Origin: Desulfobulbaceae bacterium
GTDB lineage: Bacteria; Desulfobacterota; Desulfobulbia; Desulfobulbales; Desulfocapsaceae
Direction: 5' to 3'
DNA: 64,000 bases
NCBI GenBank assembly: GCA_009773475.1
Contig: WSXV01000002.1
Coordinates: forward strand, 372,001-436,000
Shown here: one piece after another, positions 28,115-37,162 of the stretch
Position numbering within the stretch: the stretch's first letter is position 1
Layout of the letters: every line of letters begins with the position of its first letter
Notes under the pieces: generated by a model
Database searches by the model: none
Told to the model about the DNA's origin: nothing
What the model saw: the letters and a program-made list of their open reading frames with translations, nothing else
Position numbers and translations under genes: made by a program

Positions 28115-28533
28115 CTGACAATTTTTTCCAGAAGGCCGTCAAACATTTGCTGTTCCTCAGCCGATAAAACGGCAGTGATCTCTTCGGTCAGCTCCATATG
28201 GTGCTGATGGTGCCGGGCAAAGATCACTTGTCCCTTTTCGGTAAGCTCAATAAGCCAGGAGCGGCGATCTGTCTCATGGGGAGTTCTTCGCAAAAATCCT
28301 TGTTCCGTCAGGCGATCAATCATCACGGTCAGGGAACCGGTGGTGATGCCCATCTTTGTGGCCAGCTCTTTCATCCGCAGGGAGACATTATGGCCAACGA
28401 TCTCAATGGTATGCATCTGAGCGGTGGACAGACCTGAGTCTTTTGCCACATCCTGCTCCCATGATGATATTTTGTTGTAAAACTCAATGATGTGATGCGA
28501 TATTCTGGTTATATCGGCTGGTTGAGCGGGCAT
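28105..28533 (-). CDS. MarR-family transcriptional regulator
   Basis: 142 residues with the MarR winged helix. The helix-turn-helix reads LRMKELATKMGITTGSLTVMIDRL, and the wing EQGFLRRTPHETDRRSWLIELTEKG has the usual D-R-R-S signature. It probably acts as a dimeric repressor. It starts inside the end of the dmeF-like gene (25-base overlap). A promoter with a 15-base palindrome upstream of that gene (29532-29587) is the likely operator, giving metal- or ligand-responsive autoregulation. The ligand is not deducible. Confidence 0.9.
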   Translation of the reverse strand: MPAQPADITRISHHIIEFYNKISSWEQDVAKDSGLSTAQMHTIEIVGHNVSLRMKELATKMGITTGSLTVMIDRLTEQGFLRRTPHETDRRSWLIELTEKGQVIFARHHQHHMELTEEITAVLSAEEQQMFDGLLEKIVSQM

Positions 28534-29459
28534 GTTTCCTCCTCGCAGACGTTAACCTCGACGGTGACATGGGTGAGTTCCCTGAAGTCGGCCAGCAACC
28601 CCTTGTAATACTCTATTTTCTGGGGACGATGGGTGACAATGGAGAGGATGGCCGCAAAATCCGCTGGCCCAACCCGCCAGACATGGATATCGGTAATTTT
28701 GACATCCGGTACCTCTTCGATGGTTTTCCTGATGGCGGCCAATACCTTTTCGTCAATGCTGCCGTCCAGGAGGACGGATCCGCACTCCCGCAGCAGGGTA
28801 TAAGCCCAGCGGCCAATGATTGCGGCTCCTGCAATTCCGATCAGTGGGTCAAGCCAGTGCCAGCCCAGATATTTCCCGAAGAACAATGCGCCAATGGCGA
28901 GCACCGAGGTCAGGGCGTCGGCCAGGACATGGAGATAGGCGGCCTTGAGATTGTGATCATGGTGGTGATGATCTTCGTGAGTCCCGTGATGGTCGTGATG
29001 ACCATGGGAATCACGCAGCAGGAAGGCGCTGGCAATATTGACCGCAAGGCCCAGGGCCGCCACCAGCATGGCCTCGTTGAAATGAATCTGCTGGGGGGAC
29101 ATCAGTCGCTGAATGGATTCAAAAAGCATGAACAGGGCGACTCCCAGCAGCACGATGGCGCTGGCGAACCCGCTAAGGACCCCAACCTTACCGGGGCCGA
29201 AGGCATAGTCGGTGCTGTTTGCGTGCCTTTTTGTATAGCGATAGGCAACAATGGTGATCATGAACGCGGCCACATGGGTGCCCATATGCCAGCCATCCGC
29301 CAGCAGGGCCATGGAGCCGTAGGCTATGCCTGCGATCACCTCCACCAGCATGGTGACTGCGGTGAGGACCAGCACCTGCCAGGTGCGGCGTTCGCCATGC
29401 TCCTCCATCACCGTAAAATCGTGTTTGTGTTGCCAGGAATCAATGGGATGAGCCTGCAT
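28509..29459 (-). CDS. Cation diffusion facilitator, DmeF-type Co/Ni/Zn efflux
   Basis: 316 residues with six transmembrane helices and the CDF fold. The metal-site helix has SMALLADGWHMGTHVAAF. A His-rich cytoplasmic loop (HGHHDHHGTHEDHHHHDH) lies between helices, and the C-terminal domain has IHVWRVGPADFAAILSIV. This closely resembles DmeF-type cobalt/nickel exporters. The ATG at 29459 has AGAGGTC upstream; an earlier ATG at 29492 would add 11 residues. It forms an operon with the overlapping marR gene. Substrate inferred from family. Confidence 0.9.
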   Translation of the reverse strand: MQAHPIDSWQHKHDFTVMEEHGERRTWQVLVLTAVTMLVEVIAGIAYGSMALLADGWHMGTHVAAFMITIVAYRYTKRHANSTDYAFGPGKVGVLSGFASAIVLLGVALFMLFESIQRLMSPQQIHFNEAMLVAALGLAVNIASAFLLRDSHGHHDHHGTHEDHHHHDHNLKAAYLHVLADALTSVLAIGALFFGKYLGWHWLDPLIGIAGAAIIGRWAYTLLRECGSVLLDGSIDEKVLAAIRKTIEEVPDVKITDIHVWRVGPADFAAILSIVTHRPQKIEYYKGLLADFRELTHVTVEVNVCEEETCPLNQPI

Positions 29460-29531
29460 TTGGAGACCTCTTCTGCTAAAATTTTTCTTCAAGCCTTTCT
29501 CTCAAAGACGCTACTGCGTCAACATTGGGAG

Positions 29532-29587
29532 AAAATAGAGCCATATTGTTTGATTGTCAAGATGTTTGCTTGTCAAACAATATGGCT
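29532..29587 (-). promoter_or_regulatory. dmeF-marR promoter overlapped by a palindromic operator
   Basis: On the minus strand a perfect -35 TTGACA (29555-29560) and a TATTTT -10 (29532-29537) are separated by exactly 17 bases, about 70 bases before the dmeF ATG. Perfect 15-base inverted arms AGCCATATTGTTTGA (29539-29553 and 29573-29587), with a 19-base spacer, place one arm inside the promoter spacer. A dimeric repressor bound here would block RNA polymerase. The adjacent MarR-type gene is the obvious candidate. Confidence 0.75.
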
Positions 29588-29699
29588 TGACTGATGCTCA
29601 CCATCATCATTGTCGTTTTCTCCGGTTTCTGGTATAAAAACGGTTCTTTCATTGTTGGTATACGTGTTTTTTCCTTTTTTCAGACAGACTTCTCTTCCC

Positions 29700-30482
29700 A
29701 TGATAGGCATCTTTGATTCAGGCATTGGCGGTATGACGGTGGCGCGCGCGGTGGAACAGCTGCTGCCTGACTACTCCATCGTCTATTTTGGCGATATCGC
29801 CCGCACTCCCTATGGCTCAAAAAGCCCGGCCACCATCACCGACTACTCCCTGCGCAATACCGAGTTTCTCCTTGAAAAAGGGGCGGAGATTATCATCATC
29901 GCCTGCAATTCGGCCTCCAGTGTGGCCACCGAGGCATTGCGCCGCGAATTTCAGACGCCGATCATTGAGGTGATCACCCCGGCGGCCGAGAAGGCCATCG
30001 CCACCACTAAAAACGGCCGAATCGGGGTCATCGGCACCCGGGCCACCATCAAAAGCGGGGTCTATGAACAGACCATCTGCGGCAGACAGCCGGATTTCCA
30101 GGTCTTTTCCGAGGCCTGTCCTCTCCTTGTGCCGCTGGTGGAAGAGGGCTGGATCAACAAGCAGGAGACCAAAATGATCATCCGGCGCTACCTGCACCCC
30201 TTGAAAGATCGGCAGATTGACACCCTGGTCCTGGGCTGCACCCACTATCCCCTGCTTAAAGGGCTGATCCAGGCGAGGATCGGCAAACGGGTCAACCTCA
30301 TTGATTCGTCGGTGGAGACCGCTAAATATGTACGCGAGCTCCTCACTGCCCGGCCGGAGCTGGTGCACCGCGAAGAAAACGGCGAGACCACCCATCGCTA
30401 TTACGTCTCCGATCTCACCGATGCGGCCCAGACGGTTGCTGCTAAAATTTTTGAACGTCCCCTGGAGCTGCTCCTCACATGA
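29700..30482 (+). CDS. murI: Glutamate racemase
   Basis: MurI makes D-glutamate for peptidoglycan from L-glutamate. The 260-residue protein starts MIGIFDSGIGGMTVARAVEQ and has the two catalytic cysteines in AEIIIIACNSASSVA and LVLGCTHYPLLKG. The frame extends 30 residues further upstream, but the ATG at 29700 gives a canonical N-terminus. It ends in ATGA overlap with lolA; murI, lolA and the following radical SAM gene form one operon. Confidence 0.97.
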   Translation: MIGIFDSGIGGMTVARAVEQLLPDYSIVYFGDIARTPYGSKSPATITDYSLRNTEFLLEKGAEIIIIACNSASSVATEALRREFQTPIIEVITPAAEKAIATTKNGRIGVIGTRATIKSGVYEQTICGRQPDFQVFSEACPLLVPLVEEGWINKQETKMIIRRYLHPLKDRQIDTLVLGCTHYPLLKGLIQARIGKRVNLIDSSVETAKYVRELLTARPELVHREENGETTHRYYVSDLTDAAQTVAAKIFERPLELLLT

Positions 30483-31240
30483 AAGCGATGAATTCCTTCC
30501 CTGCCGGTATATTTTTTCCCCTCCGGCCGTTCCTGCTGTTCTTCTCCTTTTTTGTCTTCTATCTCCTCTCTCCAGCCGTCTGCCATGCCGAAACTCCCGA
30601 GGAGACGGCCCGCAGGCTTCAGCAGACCTATGACCAGGTCAAGAGCCTCAGCTTTCATTTTACCCAGAAGACGGAAGGGGAGCTGAGCGGCAGGGCTCAG
30701 CAGGGAAGTGGAACTGCTTGGTTTGTCAAAGAAAAAAAAGGAAAGGGACCGGCCAGTACGGTGGGCAAGATGCGCTGGGATTATATCAGCCCGGAAAAAC
30801 AGATCCTGGTCAGTGATGGGGTCAATTTTTCCATGTACTTTGCTAAACTTCAACAGATGATCGTCAGTCCGGCCGAGACCATGGCCGCTGATATCACCTA
30901 CTCTTTTTTTACCGGAACCGGCAATTTGCTGAAAGACTTCATCATTTCCCCGCCCAATGCGGAGTTTGCCCCAAAAAATGAAGGAAAAGAAGCCCCTGGC
31001 TCATCGGTGGTCATCAAGCTGACCCCGAAGGAAAAGCAGTCCCAGGTCAGTGCGATTCATCTCTGGGTTACCCCCAAGTCACTTATCGAACGCATCGACA
31101 TCCTTGACCATTTTGATACCCGCACCACCCTTGAGCTCAGCGATCTTGCTGTCAACAGCCTGGATACCAGCGATCGCAAGGCCATGGACGCCCTGTTTAC
31201 CTTTGTCCCGCCGGAAGGCACAGAAATTATCTATCAATGA
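30479..31240 (+). CDS. lolA: Outer-membrane lipoprotein carrier protein LolA
   Basis: LolA is a periplasmic chaperone that carries lipoproteins from LolCDE to the outer membrane. The 253-residue protein has a long signal peptide (FLLFFSFFVFYLLSPAVCHA) and then the LolA fold: YDQVKSLSFHFTQKTEGELSG, MRWDYISPEKQILVSDGVNF and the C-terminal SQVSAIHLWV. The start overlaps murI by four bases (ATGA). The pairing with murI and a radical SAM enzyme in one operon is unusual. It is about 50 residues longer than E. coli LolA, mostly in signal and linkers. Confidence 0.9.
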   Translation: MKAMNSFPAGIFFPLRPFLLFFSFFVFYLLSPAVCHAETPEETARRLQQTYDQVKSLSFHFTQKTEGELSGRAQQGSGTAWFVKEKKGKGPASTVGKMRWDYISPEKQILVSDGVNFSMYFAKLQQMIVSPAETMAADITYSFFTGTGNLLKDFIISPPNAEFAPKNEGKEAPGSSVVIKLTPKEKQSQVSAIHLWVTPKSLIERIDILDHFDTRTTLELSDLAVNSLDTSDRKAMDALFTFVPPEGTEIIYQ

Positions 31241-33075
31241 TGGCGTCGCGCCAAATCCCAAGTTCCGGGCACTCGCCAGCACCCTTTCGGGTGGCCCTGA
31301 TTTCCATGCCCTGGTCGATCTTTAACCGGCCCTCCATCCAACTGGGCGCCCTCAAGGCCTGGCTGGATCGCGACGGCGCCATTGAGACGTCCACTTTCCA
31401 TCCCTATCTGCAGGTGGCAAAGGCCCTCGGCACCGAGGCGTATCACCATCTGGCCCAGAACAGCTGGGCCGCAGAGGCCCTGTACAGTTCATTGCTCTTC
31501 CCGGAACAAAGAGAGCAGGCGGCACGGCTTTTTCATGGGAGTTGCAAAACAAACAGGCAGCTGCGGGGGCTTGATTTTGATCGCACCGTTCAGCTCCTTG
31601 ATCAGTCCCTGGATCAATGGCTGGCCACTTTTGATCCAGGTCGCTTTCATCTTCTTGGATTTTCTATCTGTTTCAACCAGCTCCTGGCCTCCCTGACGGC
31701 GGCAGCGCGGATCAAGAAGGATCATCCCGACTTGCCCATTGTGGCTGGCGGGTCTGCCTGTGTCGGGGCCATCGGGGCATCCCTGCTGAACACCTTTCCC
31801 CAGCTGGACTATGTTATTTCCGGCGAAGGAGAAGAATCCCTGACCCGGCTCTGTCATTGTCTGCGAGATAAAGGGGGGCCGGAAGGCCTGCCCCCCAGGA
31901 TCATCCAGCGTTTACGGCCTTTTACGGAAGAGCCCTGTTCCGGCATTGCCGATCTGAATCAACTGCCCACCCCGGATTACACCCCTTATTTTCAAGAGAT
32001 GGGCGAGCTTTTCCCAGGTCAGCCCTTTATACCGGTGCTTCCCCTGGAATTCTCCCGGGGCTGTTGGTGGAACCGCTGCACCTTCTGTAATCTGAACCTC
32101 CAGTGGCGGGGCTATCGGTGGAAACAGAGCGCCAGGGTGGCGGCGGAGGTGAAAGAACAGGTCTTGCGCCATGGCGGCCTGGACTTCACCTTCACCGATA
32201 ACGCCTTGCCGCCCAAAGAGGCGGACCTTTTTTTTCAGACCATGGCGGCAGATTCGATGGATGTGGATTTCTTTGCCGAGATCCGGGTCATCACCGATGC
32301 CGTCAGGCTGAGTGCCTGGCGGCGGGGCGGACTGTCCAGTGTCCAGGTCGGCATTGAGGCCCTTTCCTCCAGCCTGCTTGCCCGCATGCAGAAAGGAACC
32401 ACGGTCATGGACAATATCGGCGCCATGAAAGCAGCCCTGGCCTGCGGCATGCGTCTGGACGGTAACCTGATCACCGAATTCCCCGGCAGCACCGAGGCCG
32501 AGGTCTCTGAAACCCTGCGGAATCTAGACTTTGTCCTGCCCTTTACCCCGCTTACCGGCGCCGCCTTCTTCCTCGGAAAAGGTTCGCCGGTGAGTGATGA
32601 CCCACAGGCTTTTGGGATTTCCGCGGTGATCATGCACCCTAAAAATCGCAGACTCTTTCCCGAGGCCATCCTGAGCAAGCTGGACTTACTGATCAGGGGG
32701 TACCGGGGCGATAAGAAGGGGCAGCGTCGGAGTTGGCAGCCGGTCAGCCGAAAGATTGCCCAATGGCAGGCCTTTCACGCCCATCGTGAGAGTTATGCGA
32801 TCCCGGCGCTCAGCTACCGGGACGGCGGCACCTTTCTTATTATCCGGCAGGAGCAGTTGCATGGTCCCTGTCTGCACCACCGGCTGCGGGGAACATCACG
32901 GCAGATCTATCTCTTCTGCCAAACCATCCGCACCCTTGATGAACTGGCTTGCCAATTTCCGACCATTCCCTCCAGAACCATGGAGGAGTTTCTTGCTGAT
33001 CTGACCCAAAAGCGAATCCTTTTTCAGGAAGGTGACCGGCTCTTGGCCTTGGCGATCCCTGCCTCGTGCGCCTGA
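31237..33075 (+). CDS. B12-binding radical SAM enzyme, RiPP-maturation type
   Basis: 612 residues. An N-terminal cobalamin-binding-like domain (RVALISMPWSIFNRPSIQLG ... LLGFSICFNQLLASLTAAARI) is followed by a radical SAM core. Its iron-sulfur motif is SRGCWWNRCTFCNLN, a C-x4-C-x2-C spacing instead of the usual C-x3-C-x2-C. The Trp-Trp flank and the N-terminal layout resemble the RiPP-maturation radical SAM/C-methyltransferase group (TIGR03975-like). The last 110 residues look like a winged-helix or substrate-binding add-on. The start overlaps lolA as ATGA. No precursor peptide is certain. The family is likely; the substrate is unknown. Confidence 0.8.
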   Translation: MMASRQIPSSGHSPAPFRVALISMPWSIFNRPSIQLGALKAWLDRDGAIETSTFHPYLQVAKALGTEAYHHLAQNSWAAEALYSSLLFPEQREQAARLFHGSCKTNRQLRGLDFDRTVQLLDQSLDQWLATFDPGRFHLLGFSICFNQLLASLTAAARIKKDHPDLPIVAGGSACVGAIGASLLNTFPQLDYVISGEGEESLTRLCHCLRDKGGPEGLPPRIIQRLRPFTEEPCSGIADLNQLPTPDYTPYFQEMGELFPGQPFIPVLPLEFSRGCWWNRCTFCNLNLQWRGYRWKQSARVAAEVKEQVLRHGGLDFTFTDNALPPKEADLFFQTMAADSMDVDFFAEIRVITDAVRLSAWRRGGLSSVQVGIEALSSSLLARMQKGTTVMDNIGAMKAALACGMRLDGNLITEFPGSTEAEVSETLRNLDFVLPFTPLTGAAFFLGKGSPVSDDPQAFGISAVIMHPKNRRLFPEAILSKLDLLIRGYRGDKKGQRRSWQPVSRKIAQWQAFHAHRESYAIPALSYRDGGTFLIIRQEQLHGPCLHHRLRGTSRQIYLFCQTIRTLDELACQFPTIPSRTMEEFLADLTQKRILFQEGDRLLALAIPASCA

Positions 33076-33321
33076 GTCTGTTTTTTTCTTTTTTAACTTT
33101 GTCATTTTGATGCTACTCTATTGGGAGGCCATCTGCTTGGCTCCAGACGAGGTCATCAAAACAGGTTTTGCAGGACGGCATATTCGCGAGGCACTCGATC
33201 ATGCAATAATGAAAAGGTACTGCTGATGCCTCGGAAATAATCAATGGGAAGTGCAGGGCGGGATGTGGTTGCATTTTGCAATGCCGGCAGGAAGAGGCAG
33301 TTCCTTTTTTGGAGTTATGAT

Positions 33322-34647
33322 TTGGACATTCTTTTATTGATTATTCTGATTTTACTCAATGGCGTCTTTGCCATGTCGGAAATTGCTCTGGTGACGGCGC
33401 GTAAAAACCGGCTCCAGCGACTGGCCGAGGATGGCGATGCCGCCGCTGCAATCGCCATGCGCCTTGGCGAGGAGCCCACGCAGTTTCTGTCCACGGTTCA
33501 GATCGGGATTACTGCCATCGGCATCCTCAACGGGATTGTCGGTGAATCTGTACTGGCCGGCCCGCTTTCCCTGTGGCTCCAGAGCCTTGGGCTTGAGAAA
33601 AAGGCAAGTTCCATGGGCGCAACCACCATCGTCGTTGTGGGCATTACCTATTTCTCCATTGTGTTTGGTGAATTGGTTCCCAAACGAATAGCACAGTTCA
33701 ACGCTGAGGGGATTGCCCGATTCATGGCACCTCCCATTTTGGCGCTTGCAAAACTGTCCCGTCCCTTTGTCGTTCTTCTTTCCGCCTCCACCGACGCAAT
33801 TTTGCGGTTGCTGGGAAAAAAAGAGTTGAGCAGTGCCAATCTGACCGAAGACGATATCCATGCCATGCTGGCCGAAGGGTCAAGTGCGGGGCTGATCGAA
33901 AAACAGGAACACGAGATGGTGCGGAATGTCTTTCGCCTGGACGATCGGCAAATTGCCTCCTTGATGACACCACGCAGTGAATTCATTTATCTGGATATTG
34001 AACAGCCCATTGAAAGCAGCCTTGATTATCTGATCAATTCCGACCACTCCCGTTTTCCAGTCTGCCGGGGCGGAATAAATGATATGCTGGGGGTGATTAC
34101 GGCCAAGAGATTACTGAAACAGCGCATCATGGGCGAGTCAACAAATATTATTGAATGTTTGCGGCCCTGCATTTTTGTGCCGGAAACGCTGACAGGTATG
34201 ACCTTGCTGGAGCAGTTTCGGGAATCCGGAGTCCAAATGGTCTTTGTGGTCGACGAATATGGAGAAATCCTGGGCCTTATCACCTTGCAGGATGTTCTGG
34301 AAGCCTTGGTCGGAGAATTTAAACCCCGCGACCCGGAAGACGTGTGGGCCTTTCGACGTGATGATGGCTCCTGGCTTCTGGATGGGTTGATCCCCATTCC
34401 GGAGTTAAAGGATCGGCTTGGTTTGAAAAGTGTGCCCGAGGAGCATAAAGGACGCTATAACACCCTCAGTGGCATGATGATGTGGTTGATCGGCACTATG
34501 CCGCGAACCGGGGCCGTTACCGAGTGGGAGCAATGGCGGTTCGAAGTGGTCGATCTCGACGGTAACCGCATTGACAAGGTGTTGGCCAGCCCCTTGGCGG
34601 AATTGCAGGTTGAATCAGAGGACTCGGACAAAAAAGATATTTCCTGA
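33322..34647 (+). CDS. CNNM/CBS-domain transporter-associated protein (CorC/HlyC type)
   Basis: About 441 residues. An N-terminal CNNM membrane domain has several helices (LDILLLIILILLNGVFAMSE, IAITAIG-like helices, TTIVVVGITYFSIVFGELVP) and the family motif GELVPKRIA. A pair of CBS domains follows (about 200-340), then the CorC/HlyC C-terminal domain (WLLDGLIPIPELKDRLGL). The family is linked to Mg2+/Co2+ efflux and includes proteins labelled hemolysins. The TTG at 33322 has a good GGAG at seven-base spacing and opens directly on helix one; an in-frame ATG at 33244 would add 26 residues without a site. Confidence 0.85.
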   Translation: MDILLLIILILLNGVFAMSEIALVTARKNRLQRLAEDGDAAAAIAMRLGEEPTQFLSTVQIGITAIGILNGIVGESVLAGPLSLWLQSLGLEKKASSMGATTIVVVGITYFSIVFGELVPKRIAQFNAEGIARFMAPPILALAKLSRPFVVLLSASTDAILRLLGKKELSSANLTEDDIHAMLAEGSSAGLIEKQEHEMVRNVFRLDDRQIASLMTPRSEFIYLDIEQPIESSLDYLINSDHSRFPVCRGGINDMLGVITAKRLLKQRIMGESTNIIECLRPCIFVPETLTGMTLLEQFRESGVQMVFVVDEYGEILGLITLQDVLEALVGEFKPRDPEDVWAFRRDDGSWLLDGLIPIPELKDRLGLKSVPEEHKGRYNTLSGMMMWLIGTMPRTGAVTEWEQWRFEVVDLDGNRIDKVLASPLAELQVESEDSDKKDIS

Positions 34648-34818
34648 GTCTCCATTGAAATCCTTAGATCGTGAGTGAATTACAGATTATTCCCGTTCAT
34701 CGGGGTGAGAAAACAGTATGGCATCGTCCCGAAAAATGTCTTGTCAGGTAGTTATTATTGGATTTTTTCAAAATCCATCCAGTTAGCAGATTAACCATTT
34801 ACAGAAAGGTTTTACCCC

Positions 34819-36030
34819 ATGAATCAAGAATCCACCGAACCAAGTTTTGCCGATCTCTTTCAGGAAAATTCGTCCAAATCCCCGCGCCGTCTGGAGCCGG
34901 GTCAGAAGATAACCGCCACCATTGCCGGCATTGCCGGGAATTCGGTTTTTCTGGATGTGGGCGGAAAAAATGAGGGGGTTCTCGATAGCTCCGAGCTTCT
35001 CGATGCCGAGGGGAAGGTGTCGGCAGCCATCGGTGACAAGGTGGACGTCTATTTTCTGCGATCCAGCGGTGGCGAGCAGCTCTTCACCATCAAGCTTGGG
35101 GGCGGCAAAAACACCACCCACCTGGAAGAGGCCTGGCGTAACGGGATTCCCGTTGAGGGCACAGTCAAGGAGGAGATCAAGGGCGGCTTTGATATCACCC
35201 TGGGCGGCTCAGTGCGCGCCTTTTGCCCTTACTCGCAGATGGGAATGCATCGGGTGGAGGATGCCGGCGCCGAGTACACCGGCCGTCGCATGACCTTTCT
35301 GGTTACCCGTTTTGAAGAAAACGGCCGCAATATCGTGGTTTCGGCCCGCGCCCTTATCGAGCAGGAGCGAGAACTCCAGAAGGAGGCTCTCCAGGAAAGT
35401 CTGGTGGAAGGGGCAACCGTGCAGGGTACAATCAGCTCTATCCGGGATTTTGGGGCCTTTGTCGATATTGGCGGAGTGGATGGTCTGATTCCGATCTCGG
35501 AGATCGGCTGGAGCCGGGTGGAGGATATCAAGGAACATCTCACCCTCGGTCAGGAGGTGACGGCGGTGATTAAGAAGCTGGACTGGAAGGCGAACCGGAT
35601 CACCCTGAGCCTCAAGGAAACCCTGCCCAACCCCTGGGATGCGGCGCGTGAGCGTTTTACCGAAGGGTCAGTCCATACCGGCACCGTGGCCCGCCTGACC
35701 ACCTTTGGCGCCTTTGTCACCCTGGAGCCCGGTGTTGACGGCCTGATTCATATTTCCAAATTAGGCGGGGGCCGCCGCATTAATCATCCTCGGGAGGTAC
35801 TCGAGGTTGGGCAGGAGGTTGAGGTCAAGGTGGAGGGAGTGGAGAATGATACCCGTAAGATCAGCCTCGCTCCCAGCGATTATGTGAGTAGCGAATCCAC
35901 GGAAACTGCCGAGAAAGATGAATATAAAAAATTCATGGCAACAGCGACCCCGAAAAAAAAGGAAGAATCCATGGGCAGCCTGGGAGCCTTGTTGCAGGCC
36001 AAGCTTGCGGACAAAAAGACGCGGGGCTGA
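34819..36030 (+). CDS. Ribosomal protein S1-like protein with four S1 domains
   Basis: 403 residues made of four S1 (OB-fold) RNA-binding repeats at about 25-95, 110-180, 194-262 and 278-348. Repeat 3 (SIRDFGAFVDIGGVDGLIPI) and repeat 4 (LTTFGAFVTLEPGVDGLIHI) are the best matches; the first two are more divergent. The protein is shorter than the six-repeat E. coli S1, so it is either a paralogue or the S1-type protein of a separate lineage. A Lys/Glu-rich tail follows. A strong terminator ends the gene. It is convergent with srkA. Confidence 0.85.
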   Translation: MNQESTEPSFADLFQENSSKSPRRLEPGQKITATIAGIAGNSVFLDVGGKNEGVLDSSELLDAEGKVSAAIGDKVDVYFLRSSGGEQLFTIKLGGGKNTTHLEEAWRNGIPVEGTVKEEIKGGFDITLGGSVRAFCPYSQMGMHRVEDAGAEYTGRRMTFLVTRFEENGRNIVVSARALIEQERELQKEALQESLVEGATVQGTISSIRDFGAFVDIGGVDGLIPISEIGWSRVEDIKEHLTLGQEVTAVIKKLDWKANRITLSLKETLPNPWDAARERFTEGSVHTGTVARLTTFGAFVTLEPGVDGLIHISKLGGGRRINHPREVLEVGQEVEVKVEGVENDTRKISLAPSDYVSSESTETAEKDEYKKFMATATPKKKEESMGSLGALLQAKLADKKTRG

Positions 36031-36060
36031 TCCAGAGGCGGCCATCTTTCCTGCAGAATA

Positions 36061-36100
36061 AAAAAACCCTGCGGCACCGTTGTGTGCCGCAGGGTTTTTT
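36061..36100. terminator. Bidirectional intrinsic terminator
   Basis: A perfect hairpin with stem CCCTGCGGCAC and complement around a short loop is flanked by AAAAAA on the left and TTTTTT on the right. It therefore works in both directions. It closes the S1-like gene on the plus strand and the srkA-rnhA operon on the minus strand. Confidence 0.9.
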
Positions 36101-36139
36101 GCGTACAGTCAAAGTCAACCTTTCCCAATCCTTAACATT

Positions 36140-37162
36140 TTACCACATGTTGCCGGTTTGTCCGGGCGCGATCCTGATCCGTGCCAGTTGGTCGGTAAGA
36201 TCTCCCATCTCCTGCTGCCAGTATTCATGGGTGCCGAAATTGGGGGCCACCCGCGAGTCCCCGTCTTCGGCCACCTGATGGGCGCACCAGGCGATATAGT
36301 GGATGTAGCGCATGGCCCGCAAAGGTTCAATCAGGCTCAGGCTGCGGTGGTCAAACTCCATAAAGGTCTCATACCCCTCAAGAAACAGATCGATCTCCAG
36401 CAGGCTATCCTGCATCAGGCCGGGCAGCAGCATCCAGAAGTCCTGGACCGGCGGCCCCATGGCCATGTCGTCAAAGTCGATGATATAAAAAGATTTGCCG
36501 GGGAGATAAATGAGGTTGGAAAAATGGCAGTCGCCATGGATGCGGATCATCTTGGTCTGGTCAAAGAGAGGGGTGATTTCCTTGATCAGGGCATCGGTCA
36601 GATCTTTGAATTCGCGGCGCTGTCCGGCCGGGATGAAATCTCCGGCCAGCAGGGTGTCAACCTGGGCTTGGGTTGAGCTTGCCGGGGCCATGGTGATTCG
36701 TTCCAGGGGGGCATGGGTGGCGCCGACGGCATGGACCCGGCCAATCAGGCGGCCCAACTCCAGCCATTGCTCTTCCGAGTATTCATCATAACTGCGACCG
36801 CCGCATTTTGGAAAACAGGCAAAGAAGATCTTGCCGTACTGGCCCAAGGTGCCTCCATCTGTCATGGTCAGGGGCGCAATCACCGGGATCTCAAGGGCCT
36901 GGAGTTCCTGGAGGAAGATGTGCTCATCGAGCAGGCCCCGTTTTGACCAGCGTCCAGGCCGATAAAATTTAATCACCAGGCCAGATTTGCCTTCGTTTTT
37001 CTCCTCAAATTCCAGCTCGTAGACCCGGTTGATATAGCTGTTCAAAGGGCGGCAGAGATTGGTGCAGCGTTTCCCTAGGGCCTTTTCCGCCAGATTGATA
37101 ACCGTGTCGGGGGTCAGGCCGTGAAAGGCATGGTGTTGAGGGTGGGGAGAGTGATCAGTCAT
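36140..37162 (-). CDS. srkA: Serine/threonine protein kinase of the SrkA (YihE) type
   Basis: A 340-residue bacterial kinase of the SrkA/YihE stress-response family. N-terminal ALGKRCTNLCRPLNSYINRVYE is followed by a VIKFYRPGRW nucleotide-binding strand, the catalytic MIRIHGDCHFSNLIYLPGK and the metal-binding IDFDDMAMGPPVQD motif. These are the family's active-site elements. The ATG at 37162 overlaps the rnhA stop as ATGA, so both are translated together. The kinase substrate is not evident. Confidence 0.9.
   Translation of the reverse strand: MTDHSPHPQHHAFHGLTPDTVINLAEKALGKRCTNLCRPLNSYINRVYELEFEEKNEGKSGLVIKFYRPGRWSKRGLLDEHIFLQELQALEIPVIAPLTMTDGGTLGQYGKIFFACFPKCGGRSYDEYSEEQWLELGRLIGRVHAVGATHAPLERITMAPASSTQAQVDTLLAGDFIPAGQRREFKDLTDALIKEITPLFDQTKMIRIHGDCHFSNLIYLPGKSFYIIDFDDMAMGPPVQDFWMLLPGLMQDSLLEIDLFLEGYETFMEFDHRSLSLIEPLRAMRYIHYIAWCAHQVAEDGDSRVAPNFGTHEYWQQEMGDLTDQLARIRIAPGQTGNMW

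Noticed and set aside
28569..29594. 341-codon plus-strand frame across dmeF
   Set aside because: It is antisense to a full CDF transporter with His-rich loop; the frame is an artefact of codon composition.
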